Shown piece by piece: positions 11,401 to 40,537 of a stretch of 64,000 nt of DNA (the first letter of the stretch is position 1; every line of letters begins with the position of its first letter). The DNA comes from Pachyseris speciosa (taxonomy: Eukaryota > Cnidaria > Anthozoa > Scleractinia > Pachyseridae), in assembly GCA_016490735.1 (NCBI GenBank), contig JAEMWC010000100.1, forward strand, positions 111,001 through 175,000, given 5' to 3'. The notes under the pieces are model-generated. The model was not told the origin of the DNA and made no database searches. It saw nothing but the letters and a program-made list of their open reading frames with translations. The translations under genes were made by a program, and so were the position numbers.

Positions 11401-13837
11401 TGCATCCATAAAAAGCTGATAAAAAGTCAATCTCCACACAACGCGACTCACATCAGAGGCCAATCTTTTCAGCTACCTGATATCTTTCGTTTCTTTGACT
11501 TTCTCTTTGACGGATCGCTTTCGGCTCCAGCTGTGTTCGTACTATCGAAACGCCGCCTCCTTCGCAAACGTTTTGCTCACAAAAAGTGTTTCTGCTATGT
11601 GATTCAAATACAGACCTGACGTTGTAAACATAATAACCCTCCATCTCAACAAAATTGGAAATGACTTCGTCATAATAAATGAGCGATTATACCTGATCCC
11701 AACGACGATCGAACATGGCCGTGAAACTGACAAGAAATGAATAGGTTTATTGTCATGGAAACGTTTGATTGACGTCCACCAAAAACTTAGTTTTCGAAAA
11801 GGGAAAAAATCGTTGGAGGGCGCGTGTGACTGGTAACCGCTGTAAAGATAAAGCACCATAAAATTTCATATTCAAACCTGTAGTCTTTTGGAAGGCGGAC
11901 TCCCAGAAGTGCAGAAACAGTTCGGAGAAAGCCAAAAATTTTTGTGAAGATTTGTTGTCATCTGCATCGGAACTCGTGTTCCCTCCCTGCTCAAAAGACA
12001 ATCCGTCCTCAAAGAGAGATTTCTTTGCCATGAACTGACTGGTTTCCACTGTTTAAGCTGTCAAGTCTTCCTTAGAACTTTTTCTTTTGAATTACAGTTT
12101 TAAAAGGTGTATTTCTTTTCTGAGAATGGCACACTGCAATCTTGAAAATTCACCCAGGGAAGGAGTGATGGCCATTTTTATCTGAAATTTGATCTTCCTT
12201 GTGGGTGACTAAAACCTTTCTGTCTACTACTCCCTAAGACTCTTAAATATATGCACAGTTGGTTGGTTCTGATTGGTTTATCTATCCTGAAGACAAGTAG
12301 AACACAAGGAGACAAAAAAAATGCTCTCTAGGGGAGGCAGGGTAGGAACACAAATCCACGCAAAGACTTGGCCAGTTTTGGCTGGCACAGGCGCCAATGG
12401 GTTAACGTGGCTCATGCCAGTTTCTACATGTAGCATTTTGCAGCAGTTGTATTTTTGACGGATTGTTACTAACAATCTTTATAAGTTGTAACATGTACCT
12501 TTATAGTGGCACCAAACAAATGCCCAGTCATTGGTGAAAAATTTATGAAACTTTTTCGACATAATAGGTTACCACTGCAACAGCTTTAATCAACAACAAC
12601 TCAAAAACAAGCTCAGTGACCCCCATTTTTTATTGTTGGGAAATAATTAGCATAATAAAATTCAACTTTTTGCAAAGTTAAAAAACTTTTGTAGGAGCAG
12701 ATTCAGAGCCACCCTAAATTTCATTTTTGAGTTATTGTCACTTAAAGCTAAAATTAGGGGTGTTTCCAATAGGTTATGCTGCCATGGTAACCTACTGAGT
12801 GGAAAAAATTTTCATAACTTGTTCACCAATGATTGGGAAATTTGTGTGATACATGTACCACTAAAGAGGTAACAACTTATAAAGATTCGTAGTGATGTGT
12901 GAACCACCTTGAGTAGTGTTCATAGCTGCAAATGATCATTCACATCTTCAAATTCAGATTAACCGCACCAAAACTGGAGAAAATACCAGACAATTATCAC
13001 AAAGCTTCTAACAGGCATTTGTGCTTTTTACCACCTGTGTAACATTATCATTAGAAAAGCTCTACATGTGCACTGTATGGATTATTTTTAATAATAAATT
13101 TTTGATACAACTTAAAGCAGTGTAAAATTAATATGAAAATCTGGTCACCAGAATGTAAATGACCGATTTATCCTCACTGGGTAAAATGACTTTGGTCCAG
13201 GCAGGTTGTCATCAGGCAAACTCTACACAGGCACCCACACAAAACAGACAACAACGCTATCACTTTGATAGCTGTAAATATTACTGCACTGTATTTTTGT
13301 ACAGTAAATGTGCCCAAAACTATCAACAAAACATAGAAAATACAAAAACAGCTGGATCTTATAAGTTTGGATAGGAATTATGCGGCAACTAATCAAAAAC
13401 AGAGATCTTAATGTCTCGTTGCATAACAACTTCGTATTCTATAATTATTAAGCTTAATATTTTGGGATGTTGGCCCATAACAGACTAAAACTCAAGTGAA
13501 ATAAAAGCTTGCTCTTAGGAGCGTTAACTTCTTTCCTCGGGATAAAGTTTTAAAGAGCACTTCATAAATCAAGACTTTGGATCCATACAACACGATATTC
13601 TGCTGTAAGCTTAAGCTTAATTAAGTAAGCTTATATTTGTAGGATGGATTTATTCATTTCAAGATGAAGATCTAGCACTCTTTTTTATTAAAACCGAACA
13701 ATCTTATGAAAAAAATTACAAAACAACTTACCTAATTGTCTATAGCCACAAGCATAGATATACCAGTTATGAAAAGCATATTTAAACCTCTGGAAGAAGG
13801 ACAACTGCTTTACAACTTTTGGCCCAACAGACGCCAT
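8166..13837 (-). CDS. UQCRB: Cytochrome b-c1 complex subunit 7 (complex III, 14 kDa subunit)
   Basis: Three coding exons on the minus strand: 13837-13732 (starts ATG, MASVGPKVV), 9972-9803 and 8243-8166 (ends TGA). Donors GTAAGT and GTATGA and acceptors CCAG and ACAG fit, and the phases (1, then 0) agree. The product is 117 aa, against 111 aa in human. Recognisable family blocks are WYIYACGYRQLGL (human WYYNAAGFNKLGL), DVVQAIKRLP, RLFRLKRAYDL, ILPEDQW and a short Glu/Lys-rich C-terminus. The family is a matrix-side subunit of ubiquinol-cytochrome c reductase, needed for complex III assembly. It has no cleavable presequence, and none is evident here. All codons are intact. Its first intron (3.76 kb) is filled with mobile elements. 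The gene is divergently arranged with TTC39C. Confidence 0.95.
8405..8633. mobile_element. MITE with CTGGTTCACACTAGCGACAT ends, in UQCRB intron 2
   Basis: The left end CTGGTTCACACTAGCGACAT is mirrored by the right end ATGTCGCTAGTGTGAACCAG. The interior is made of repeated CATAACAACATAAC / TTATGTCGTTATG words. It is about 229 bp and non-coding. TTAA follows the right end, but I cannot see a matching TTAA on the left. Confidence 0.85.
8640..9802. other. Rest of UQCRB intron 2, no gene seen
   Basis: Holds short plus-strand frames near 8828-9073 and 9165-9419 without recognisable domains. I found no clear inverted repeat. Confidence 0.5.
10152..10223 (+). repeat. tRNA-Thr-derived SINE head
   Basis: A 72-nt tRNA-like unit. 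The acceptor stem GGCTTGT pairs with ACAAGCC, the D arm is GCTCAGTTGGTGGAGC, and a T arm is present with a TTTGACT loop. The anticodon position reads GGT (Thr). The anticodon stem (CTGCA/CACAG) has two mismatches, so a working tRNA is unlikely. It is followed by TGAATTTTTCTCAGGC and TTTTCACTACCGCTTAA, the same tail as the fragment at 7268-7345. This is a SINE copy rather than a tRNA gene. Confidence 0.7.
10826..11844. repeat. Inner inverted repeat nested in the piggyBac-like element
   Basis: Arms 10826-10904 and 11763-11844 are inverted copies about 80 nt long, including GTGGACGTCAATCAAA and ACCAGTCACACGCGCCCTCC. They enclose about 0.86 kb. This could be a second transposon inserted in the first, or part of the original element's internal structure. 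Confidence 0.7.
11215..12031 (-). pseudogene. Putative truncated piggyBac-type reading frame in three exons
   Basis: Minus-strand exons inferred at 12031-11878 (ATG, MAKKSLFEDG), 11530-11477 and 11399-11215 (stop TGA). Donors (GTTTGA, GTAGCT), acceptors and phase (1, 1) agree, giving about 130 residues. Exon 1 is acidic with an SDADD run. Exon 2 encodes a very basic SKRKSKKRK patch like a nuclear localisation signal. Exon 3 is Cys-rich (FCRRNSC, SCKRGW, KCMQC), recalling the C-terminal zinc-binding region of piggyBac transposases. No DDE catalytic region is present. Exons 2 and 3 lie inside the inner inverted repeat while exon 1 lies outside, so the join may be coincidental. Confidence 0.35.
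12473..12889. mobile_element. MITE with long terminal inverted repeats, UQCRB intron 1
   Basis: The left arm from AATCTTTATAAGTTGTAAC and the right arm ending GTTACC/AACTTATAAAGATT pair imperfectly over about 80 nt, including CATTGGTGAA and TTATGAAA. The interior has TCAAAAACAAGCTCAGTGAC, shared with related sequence at 26090-26270 and 57890-58420. Non-coding. Confidence 0.75.
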
Positions 13838-14100
13838 GTTGGATTGCCCAAGTATGAAAATCCCATGATGCTTTTACCATCTTCACTAGATCTTCGGATA
13901 AAGTCGAAAGGGTTTCGGAAATCTTCGTGAGCACCCAAGCGAATCGGCTGACCAATCATAGAACGCCTTGAACTTCTCAGCATCTAAAATAACAAACTTT
14001 GGAGAATCAAAACATGGCGCGAGTTCTGCTGATATTGTCGCGTAATTCTTGATCTAGCGCGTATGCCTGTGTTGAGATTCACTGTAGCTTTGGTGTCCCT
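13838..14100. promoter_or_regulatory. Compact bidirectional promoter between UQCRB and TTC39C
   Basis: 263 bp separate the divergent start codons of UQCRB (13837, minus) and TTC39C (14101, plus). The stretch contains CCAATCAT (a CCAAT-box candidate, near 13952) and ATTCTTGATC, with local GC and CpG richer than the surrounding introns (CGCGAG, TCGCGTAA, AGCGCG). No TATA box is evident. It must hold both 5' UTRs and their shared control region. Confidence 0.7.
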
Positions 14101-33057
<18,957 letters not shown>

Positions 33058-33622
33058 GTCTGAGTTGGTGCAATTCACTTTCTCTTTCTTTCTTGTTTTG
33101 GGACTTCAGTAGTCACATTCCATCCAAGGGCTATAGCATGTTGTATGTAACACAACATGTAACACAACGCTCTACATTCTGTCTGTCATCCAAAGGCAAA
33201 AGCATATTTTATGTAACGCAATATACAACATAATCCTTTGTCACCTTTGAACTGTGATCCCAGGGTTACAGGTTTGGTGTGGGCGTTGCGTGACCAATAT
33301 GAACAAGACAAATCTTCGCTCAACTTCTTTAGTGAACAAACCATGTTTTGATCGTGATATTTTGTCACAAAACGTAACTGATAGCCAATATGTGAGGTCT
33401 GAGTTATAGATAAGGGTTTCACGTTATTACGGGGACGCGTGTTAGGTAAGATAGGTGACGAGCATTACGTGACTTAGGTGCGTGACTCCAAGTGAGTGGA
33501 CTTTAGGAGAAGCGTTGTGTGACAAAAACAAAACTGCTATCATAACCTCCTTATTCCCAGGAGAGTTCAACAGCAATGTTTTCCTTATGAAATTCAATGA
33601 ATTTTAGGCAGTAGTTGGAGAG

Positions 33623-33628
33623 AATAAA
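33623..33628 (+). terminator. Candidate polyadenylation signal for TTC39C
   Basis: AATAAA, 566 nt downstream of the TTC39C stop codon. It is the first good match I noticed in this stretch. Confidence 0.35.
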
Positions 33629-33930
33629 GAAAGGTATCAACTAGACTCTCCTGTGTAGAACACACTGCCATGCACTTCGAAGTATTTACAAGAACTTTAT
33701 TGAATGGAGTGACGAGAATGTATTGTTTGAACTTGGAGTTGAAAGAATTATGAATACACAAGAAAGGCAAGTGTTTCATATGAATATAATGATCGTTTTC
33801 TTTTTCTTCGAGAAAACCTCGTTTGTTACACTGAGTGTAAAATAATTTCAGTGGTACCTGAAAGTTGGCTCATAGAACATTGTAGCAGAACTATATGGAG
33901 GACTGCATGTGCATTCTTTTGCTACTATTT

Positions 33931-34175
33931 AACAATCTATCACGCATAGAAATCGAGAGCGAATAATCTAATTGTTTTAGTATAAACCTTCTAGTCGTTC
34001 AAAACTAAACAAGTAAATTATCTATATCCTCCTCGCAGACACTTCGAAAACGCGAAAAAGTTGCCGCCATTTTGTTGACAACTGCTACTCACTTTCTATC
34101 ACAGAATAGATAGCAACTAGCGTAGCCAATCAGAGAACGGCATTCGTGATAGAACGCTTGTAGATTTATACTGAT
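33931..34175. repeat. Dispersed element (copy 2, reverse of 7431-7740)
   Basis: Reverse-complement copy of the element at 7431-7740: ATCTATCACGCATAGAAATC, TTTTAGTATAAACC and GCCAATCAGAGAACGGCATT occur in mirrored order. The foldback end present at 7631-7736 is reduced to one arm here. Confidence 0.75.
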
Positions 34176-34612
34176 AAGGAATATAATATTTGGAATAGAC
34201 GGTATTTTGGGACCTATTCTGTTTTCGGAATGAACTAAGTCTGCTCCAATAGCAGAATAAGCAGAATACGACCTACTTGGAATACACAGAATGTGCGGCG
34301 GTTCCTTTTGGAAGGTTTTGGCGGGAAAATGTTGCGCGGCCCGCCATGCCCTTAAAGTGTCACGTGGCACTGTCAGTTCAGTCACTCGATCCAGACTATT
34401 CTCAGAATATCTTTTCTTTTGTAAGACCTCATTTCGCGTATTCATTCATTCCTAAACCAGAATAGTCCCTAAAGAATGCAGGTTAATTAAAGGTGCTGTT
34501 AGACGAGGCAACGTTACCTGCTACTTGCTTGTTGTGTTGAAAACCCAGTGAATCGCGCAATATTGCGAAAAAGTGAAGTTTTTGTTTTGTGTCTTTGTTT
34601 CTTTTTAATTGT

Positions 34613-34644
<32 letters not shown>

Positions 34645-35556
34645 TTTTTTAGGGGATTTTTGTAATCGATGGGGGTGGGGTGCGGTACACGCGCTCAGTA
34701 CCGTCCTCAACTTATCTCAGAGACGCTTTGCATTTTGAGGCACAGAAAACATTTCTCCGTGTAACAGCATCTTAACTGTTTCTCCTGAAATGGCGTTATT
34801 ATTTAACTAGACACTTAATCAGTTTGCTTGAGACTTTCTTCGCGTTGTCGGATGATTTTGTGTGCGATTTTAAATTGGTTAATTAGAAATCTTAACTTTG
34901 TGAAGGGATTTTAGAAATGCCCTTGTCGGAAAATTGACAACAATTCAAACATGTGAGATCGCAATCACTTATGCACTCTCATTGACTTTCTTGTGTTTTC
35001 AAGATTCAGTCCACTGGAATTTCAATCTCGTACCTGAGGTCTTCGTCCCTTACTGCACACGCTTGAAGAAACGAGCGACTCTCGAAAAACCCAGTAGGGT
35101 TACGTTTCTGAACGAGTGTTTTTTTTTTTCAAACAATACAAATGACAAAATCTAATCTTCTCTAATCTCTAATCTAATCTAATCTCTAATCTAATCTCTA
35201 ATCTAATCTTTAACTAAATCTAATCTTAATACAAATGACCGGAAGTAAAACAAGTTCAACATGGCCTTGAACGCTAAGCATGCGCATTTCAACCGGAAGT
35301 CCGCTATTTTCGGATTCCCGACCGTTGGACAAAGGGAACGAAGACCCTGGGTAGGAGTTTGCTGGACGTTTTATGAGAATCGTTAAAGATTTAAACTTCC
35401 TTTGTATTTCTCAGTCTGGTTTAAACCGGGTTTACTTTTGTAAGGGGCTGACTTAGCGTTACTTTTTACTATTGGTTATGAACTGCCCTCTTTAAGAAAA
35501 AAATACTTTTTTGATGGTTATTTATTGCAAACTACAGGAAACAGGCTATAGGCATT
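34176..35556. other. Intergenic, simple repeats only
   Basis: Contains a (TTTA)n run at 34616-34646 and a (TAATC)n run at 35152-35226. A foldback-like pair GGGAACGAAGACCCTGGG near 35334 resembles the ends of the foldback family at 46034. No gene recognised. Confidence 0.55.
35152..35226. repeat. (TAATC)n minisatellite
   Basis: Irregular array of TAATC and TAATCTC units, about twelve in total, in the TTC39C downstream region. Confidence 0.9.
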
Positions 35557-35631
35557 CTCGTCCCCAGAGCCACTCGTTTGCATTTACCTTCCTACCACGT
35601 GACCAAAAGAAACGAAGACTCTGGGAACGAC
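35557..35631. repeat. Small foldback with CGTCCCCAGAG ends
   Basis: CGT(C)CCCAGAG at left mirrors CTCTGGGAACG at right over about 11-12 nt. Similar in size and end sequence to the foldback family at 46034, 48331 and 56925. Confidence 0.5.
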
Positions 35632-35637
35632 AATGGG

Positions 35638-35819
35638 CTATTCGCCACTTCCACATCTCCCATAATACACTTTGTTTGCCCCCCAAAATTTTGCATAAGC
35701 ATTGTTTTCAATTTCTGTCGGGACGATTGCTAGTCCCAAGAGAAATTGAAAACAATAGCGATGCAATATTTTGGGGAGCAAACAAAGTGTATTATGGGAG
35801 ATGTGGAAGTGGCGAATAG
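35638..35819. mobile_element. Foldback MITE with CTATTCGCCACTTCCACATC ends
   Basis: Arms 35638-35713 and 35745-35819 are near-identical inverted copies of about 75 nt. The short frames read on both strands here encode nearly the same peptide, as expected for a palindrome, and are not genes. Confidence 0.9.
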
Positions 35820-38800
35820 GAAACGTAGTTCTAAGCCTCCTGTTTTTACTGCGCATATCGTCCGCGCATCTCAGGATGGCCCGAGTATAGGTGCTTAGAC
35901 TAACTGAAATATTCAAACTTGATGTATTTTTTAATTTAAAGTATATGTTATGATGTTTTCACTTGTACAGCTCGAAAATCTTATTTATTAAGTAAGTCTA
36001 TTTAGCAAAGGTGACATATTGGATTTTATATTTCATTATGTGGTCAGTTTAAGTTATTTGATTGCAGATGCAAATCAGCCGTGATTCGCTTCTGTTGACA
36101 GTGAGTATCAAGTTCACCCTCAACTGTATCAATTTTAACTGTACAAATTATTTTCTTCTGTCGATGTTTTGTTTTATATTTATTTTACTCATTCAAGACT
36201 TGCGGTCTGGTTGCGTTTTTCGTGACTGTGACCTCAATTTGAGTCGTCTGTTTTAAGAAATACGAATATTTTGAATATAATGTGATGTAAATGTACAAAT
36301 GTCTCCAGCGTGCGAAATCAACTTAGCTCACCAACTTCGCAACATTATGACACGCCGCGTGAGACCCAATCCAAGACGTTCCCAGTGCTGTGAGAGGACC
36401 AGCGGCCCGTCTCCCGAAAGTCCCCGGCGGTAATTAACGGGCCCATAAACCATATTTTGAAATCAAAATCTCAAGAAAAGTAGGGTGTGTTCTGACCTCT
36501 AATGAAGTCCATTTTGTTTGTTTAGCTGATAACTTTACTGTATAATTTTTAAAACCGTCTCGAAACACCCATATGGAATGGAAAACAAAACAGCTTAATG
36601 GACTCGGCTCCCTGAGCGCTTTAACCTTATCATAAATGCCGAGGTTTAAGGGGCGATTTTCGTTTTGTGAAATAATTCTGGGTAGTATTTTCGAATCCAA
36701 GATATCCTGGTGAGGCAAACAATGTGGCAACAAGTCGGCCATTTTTTTTTATCAGGGGTGCAACTGGCGAATGGGTCACTATTTTTCTCTCTCGTGTGAA
36801 ATCAAGGCAACAGAATTTTCCTTCCAATGGAAAGCACGTCGGGATTTTCTTCCGCCAACAGCAGATTACGCGGTGGTGATAGCTTGTTGGAAAATTTTTA
36901 TATGGTGAGAAATACAGTGGTGTTATGGGGTTTAGATGACAAATAATTTTAATGAAAATTAAAATCATTTCTGAAACGTTCTGAATATTCCAACTCGGGA
37001 AACTTCTGAAGATATTCAACTGCCGTGAATAAATTTGAATGATAAAGCTGAGGTCTGGAAACCATACATTCGCATTTTCAATTTTCCACATGTTTGCACT
37101 AAAAATTTACAGACACGAATCCAACATATCTTGGTGAGGCAAACAAGGTGGTAATTGCTTGCAAGGTGAAGTTTACTTCCCCGTAAAACGTTCACCAAGG
37201 TTATTTTTTGGAGAAATTAATATGGAACTTAGCTAGTTGTCAGGCTTCAAGAAATTATTACTTTTTTGCGAAAACTATTTGCCATCTGATTCCCATGAAA
37301 CCCTGTATTTTGCCTGCGTTTGCCCCAAAGTGATTATCAGAACTGGTAAAGTTCCCTATTATACCCAAATAAACTGGAAGTTACTGGCAGGCTGCGTTAG
37401 AAAATCACTCCTGGTGGTGATGAGATACAGCGGAAAGCACTAGAGGGCGCAACAGAGAGGGTGAAGTTCAGAAGTAAGAAGAGTGTATTCTGTGGGAGGT
37501 GGGCACAGGAGGTGGTACTCAGGGAAAACAGGGGCGGTAGGGCTAAGGGAGGAGAGAGAGGGGTAGCCGGAGATAGAGAGTTCTAAAAGGGTCGAAGGCG
37601 GAAGAGATATAATTCCTCGGGGGCGGAAGCAACATGTAAAAGGGTGGGAATCTGTACAAAAAGATACGGGAAATAAGAGAACGGGATACAGGAAGCGATG
37701 GTTTTTTTTGCTCCCCGCCCTTCCTTCCCGTTCCCCTAACTATTCTCAAACAAAATCTATTTACCATGGCGTATTGCTGTCTATGTTAGAATTACGTTCA
37801 GTTGGCGAGCCTTCGATTGCTGTCAACTCAGTAAGAGCACAGGAGGGTCGCGGACTCAAACCCCAGACTGGATCACAAACCAGGGTCTTAAAATTACTGG
37901 TTAACAACCTGCTGGCTGTGTGCGGAACTTAATTCTTCTTCAGTTTAGATGATAGCGTCAGTTTAGATGATCGCGTCAGTTTAGATGATCCGTCAGCTCC
38001 GTACGTAACGCTTGAAGGGCTCGTAAAAAAAAAACTGACTACTGATTGTTTTGCACCTTAAGTGCTGTATGTATGTAGAAATGGACTGGGACTGGTCCTA
38101 TGAGACTTATAGGACGCATAAATACGTAGAAACGGCCGCACCCAAGTGCGAGGCTTCAAAGTGACTGTGTTCGTTTAAGAACTTACAACGAAATCAAAGC
38201 AGGAGAAGATGCACCAGAATTGATTTTAAGTGCTCAGTTCGGTTTCCGATTTTCTCCTTTAGTACGCCAACAAATAACAAATTTGTTGTAACTTTTTTTA
38301 GTTTGACTACGGTAACGCTGAGACGTTTAGTTCAAGGGTTAAAGCACACCATATTCTTGTACTCCAAGTGTTGTTCTTCAACTCGAACAATCAGAAGTTC
38401 GAATCACTGATCGTAAAGAGTAGGGAAATTAGTTCCTGGTGCTGTGGTCTGTCCTGCATTTCTGGAGAGGGGTGATGATGGGCGATGGGCTCACCACCTG
38501 TCCCAGGTAAAGCTTCATTTGGTTACAAAAAACCAAAAGTCATATGGCTGTTCGCCCCATACTCTTGCAAATGCTGGAAAGGTTTTATTATTGGGTTTGA
38601 ACTTTCTAACCTTGATGTACAATACACATCTAACGTTTGTTTTAGAACAGTTTTCATTTGGGTGTCGTAAAACCAAAGCCAAAGCAATTACTTTATCTAA
38701 TCACCTGCACAGCGTACCGAAACAGCCAAAGAGCCAATCAGAGGACGAAGCAATTCCACGTAACCAGCACAAAGTGCGGGCAAATTCCCGCTTGCAAGTC

Positions 38801-38928
38801 GTGACTAGTAGTTTGGTGATGCCTCTCATTGGTTGAGAAACTGGTGCGCCGGGGTTTTGCTGGCCAATCACAGAGCGAAAAATATCACAACTAAAGCGAT
38901 CGTAGTTTGCTTTCGATGCTCAATTCTT
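35820..38928. other. Intergenic, no gene recognised
   Basis: Overlapping frames at 36434-37198 (-) and others show no domain. A 42-nt motif (GATATCCTGGTGAGGCAAAC / CATATCTTGGTGAGGCAAAC) occurs twice (about 36700 and 37123). Three tandem copies of GTCAGTTTAGATGAT lie at about 37938-37991. A purine-rich run (37440-37690) has no obvious role. Confidence 0.5.
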
Positions 38929-39083
38929 GGTTTGCAACCACGTGATAGGGCGGCCATGTTGGAGGTCAAAACAATAGAAATTTTTTCGGAGAATTTACAT
39001 AAAAATAGGATTTAGTTCCCAGCGGAGAGAAAGGCCATTGTTCTTGACCTCCAACATGGCTGCCGTGACGTCACTTGCAAACC
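38929..39083. mobile_element. MITE with GGTTTGCAA ends
   Basis: Arms of about 40 nt: GGTTTGCAACCACGTGATAG / GCGGCCATGTTGGAGGTCAA at left and the complement at right (TTGACCTCCAACATGGCTGC ... TTGCAAACC). Total 155 bp. Confidence 0.85.
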
Positions 39084-39084
39084 A

Positions 39085-39134
39085 GCAATAGGCCATTTTC
39101 GAATTACCCGTGGCCTCTTTTTCAAAGCTAGTCC

Positions 39135-39166
<32 letters not shown>

Positions 39167-39265
39167 CCATTCACATGCAAATTAAACTCATTTTCATATG
39201 AATCGTTGTGCACCAGGCCTCGCTTTGAAAAAGAAGGCCAAAGGTAATTCAGAAATGGCCTATTG
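39085..39265. mobile_element. MITE with CAATAGGCCATTTTCGAATT ends
   Basis: Left arm 39085-39129 and right arm 39221-39265 pair (AATAGGCCATTT(C/T); GCCTCTTTTTCAAAGC / GCTTTGAAAAAGAAGGC). It abuts the previous MITE. Its centre holds a second foldback around TTCATATGAAAAT. Confidence 0.85.
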
Positions 39266-39361
39266 AAAAGCGGTCTATAACGGTGTTGAGCGCGCACCTA
39301 ATCAGCATTCAGCGTCATGAAATGCTGTCCCATATGTTGGGTCCAAAGCAAAACATTCCCA

Positions 39362-39563
39362 CAATAGACCTTTTTAGCTTGTAGATTTTGTTTTCCCAAT
39401 GTAGACCATGTGATGTTACCCTAGAGAACTGTTTCTTTGCAATTTCGCCTTATTCACGTGCATATGTACGCATAATTTATGAAAAGACAAAAGGCAATCC
39501 CCTTGGGAAGATCACATGGTCTACATTGGGAAAACAAAATCGACAAGCTAAAAAGGTCTATTG
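39362..39563. mobile_element. MITE with CAATAGACCTTTTTAGCTTG ends
   Basis: Left arm 39362-39413 and right arm 39511-39563 are inverted copies, including TTGTTTTCCCAATGTAGACC and ATGTGAT. About 202 bp. Confidence 0.9.
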
Positions 39564-39777
39564 GTTTCAGACCGAACTTACAGTGACGCGTTTCCTGGCC
39601 TATCTGACTACTATCATCCTTTCTTCTAAATTCACTTGTGCAAGGACAGCACTTAACGCCCGTGCAAACGCTCCCGGCATTATTGGCCAACTACTTCCAA
39701 CGTTCAAATGAAGAATGATCCTCGCAGTTGTGAACGCAATTTATGCAATTGCGAAAAAGAAGCCTGAAAAAAAGTCA

Positions 39778-39825
39778 GGACTTCAACGGGGTTTGAACCC
39801 GTGACCTCGCGATTACCGGTGCGAT

Positions 39826-39851
<26 letters not shown>
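39778..39851 (-). repeat. tRNA-Thr(GGT)-like core, SINE copy A
   Basis: 74 nt on the minus strand. Acceptor GGCTTCA/TGAAGTC(C), D arm GCTCAGTTGGTTAGAGC, T arm CACGG GTTCAAAC CCCGT. The anticodon region ACCGGTAATC has an oversized loop compared with the normal 7 nt, so folding as a functional tRNA is doubtful. The internal A and B box-like sequences could still recruit RNA polymerase III. Confidence 0.65.
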
Positions 39852-39866
<15 letters not shown>

Positions 39867-40091
39867 AGGTCAATTGTGGGTTCATATGTTCCCGTGAGAG
39901 AGATGAGTGTGAATGATACATGAAATATATGAACGGCGGAAATGAAATCAAATGAAGAATGATCCTCGCAGTTGTGAACGCACATGCACATCTGCATATC
40001 TGCCGTGATGGGATATACCCTTTGTAGATTATATGATTAGAATTAGAAACGCAATTTATGCAATTACGAAAAGAAGCCTGAAAAAAATTCA

Positions 40092-40139
40092 GGACTTCAA
40101 CGGGGTTTGAACCCGTGACCTTGCGATTACCGGTGCGAT

Positions 40140-40165
<26 letters not shown>
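40092..40165 (-). repeat. tRNA-Thr(GGT)-like core, SINE copy B
   Basis: Same 74-nt core as copy A, with one change in the anticodon-arm side (CTTGCGA for CTCGCGA on the plus strand). Minus strand. Confidence 0.65.
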
Positions 40166-40179
<14 letters not shown>

Positions 40180-40448
40180 AAGGTCAATTGTGGGTTCATA
40201 TGTTCCCGTGAAAGAAATGAGTGTGAATGATATATGAAATGAATCATATATGAACTGCGGAAATGAAATCAAATGAAGAATGATCCTTGCAGTTGTAAAC
40301 GCAATTTATGCAATTGCGAAAAGAAGCCTGAAAAAAAGTTCAAGACTTCAACGGGGTTCATTTCATTTTCGCCGTTCATATATGATTTATTTCATATATC
40401 ATTCACACTCATTTCTTTCACGGGAACATATGAACCCACAATTGACCT

Positions 40449-40463
<15 letters not shown>

Positions 40464-40489
<26 letters not shown>

Positions 40490-40537
40490 ATCGCACCGGT
40501 AATCGCGAGGTCACGGGTTCAAACCCCGTTGAAGTCC
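40464..40537 (+). repeat. tRNA-Thr(GGT)-like core, SINE copy D
   Basis: Plus-strand copy identical in core to copy A, facing the minus-strand copies, so the cluster forms a large imperfect palindrome. Confidence 0.65.

Larger units (their letters stand above)
10261..12401 (-). mobile_element. piggyBac-like element flanked by TTAA
   Basis: Terminal inverted repeats CCCATTGGCGCC (left, 10261) and GGCGCCAATGGG (right, ends 12401) are perfect over 12 bp. TTAA directly abuts both ends (10257-10260 and 12402-12405). TTAA target duplication with CCC...GGG ends is the hallmark of piggyBac transposons. At 2.14 kb it is too short for a full transposase plus its introns. Minus-strand exon-like pieces (see 11215-12031) could be the outer parts of a transposase gene without the DDE core. 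It sits in UQCRB intron 1 and appears inserted at the TTAA in the tail of the SINE at 10152. Confidence 0.7.

Noticed and set aside
35511..35916. Open frames on both strands encoding nearly the same peptide (RHFHISHNTLCL)
   Set aside because: They arise because the DNA is a foldback MITE; reading either arm gives the same peptide.
36066..36101. Mini-exon flanked by AG and GTGAGT
   Set aside because: Only about 35 nt with no partner exons; chance splice-like sites are common in this AT-rich DNA.
36434..37198. Overlapping minus-strand frames of 60-153 codons
   Set aside because: Low-complexity, no domain and no splice context; probably chance open frames.
39778..40537. Three 74-nt units as functional tRNA-Thr genes
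   Set aside because: They sit inside longer repeated units, face both ways, and share an anticodon arm that does not form a normal 5-bp stem with a 7-nt loop.
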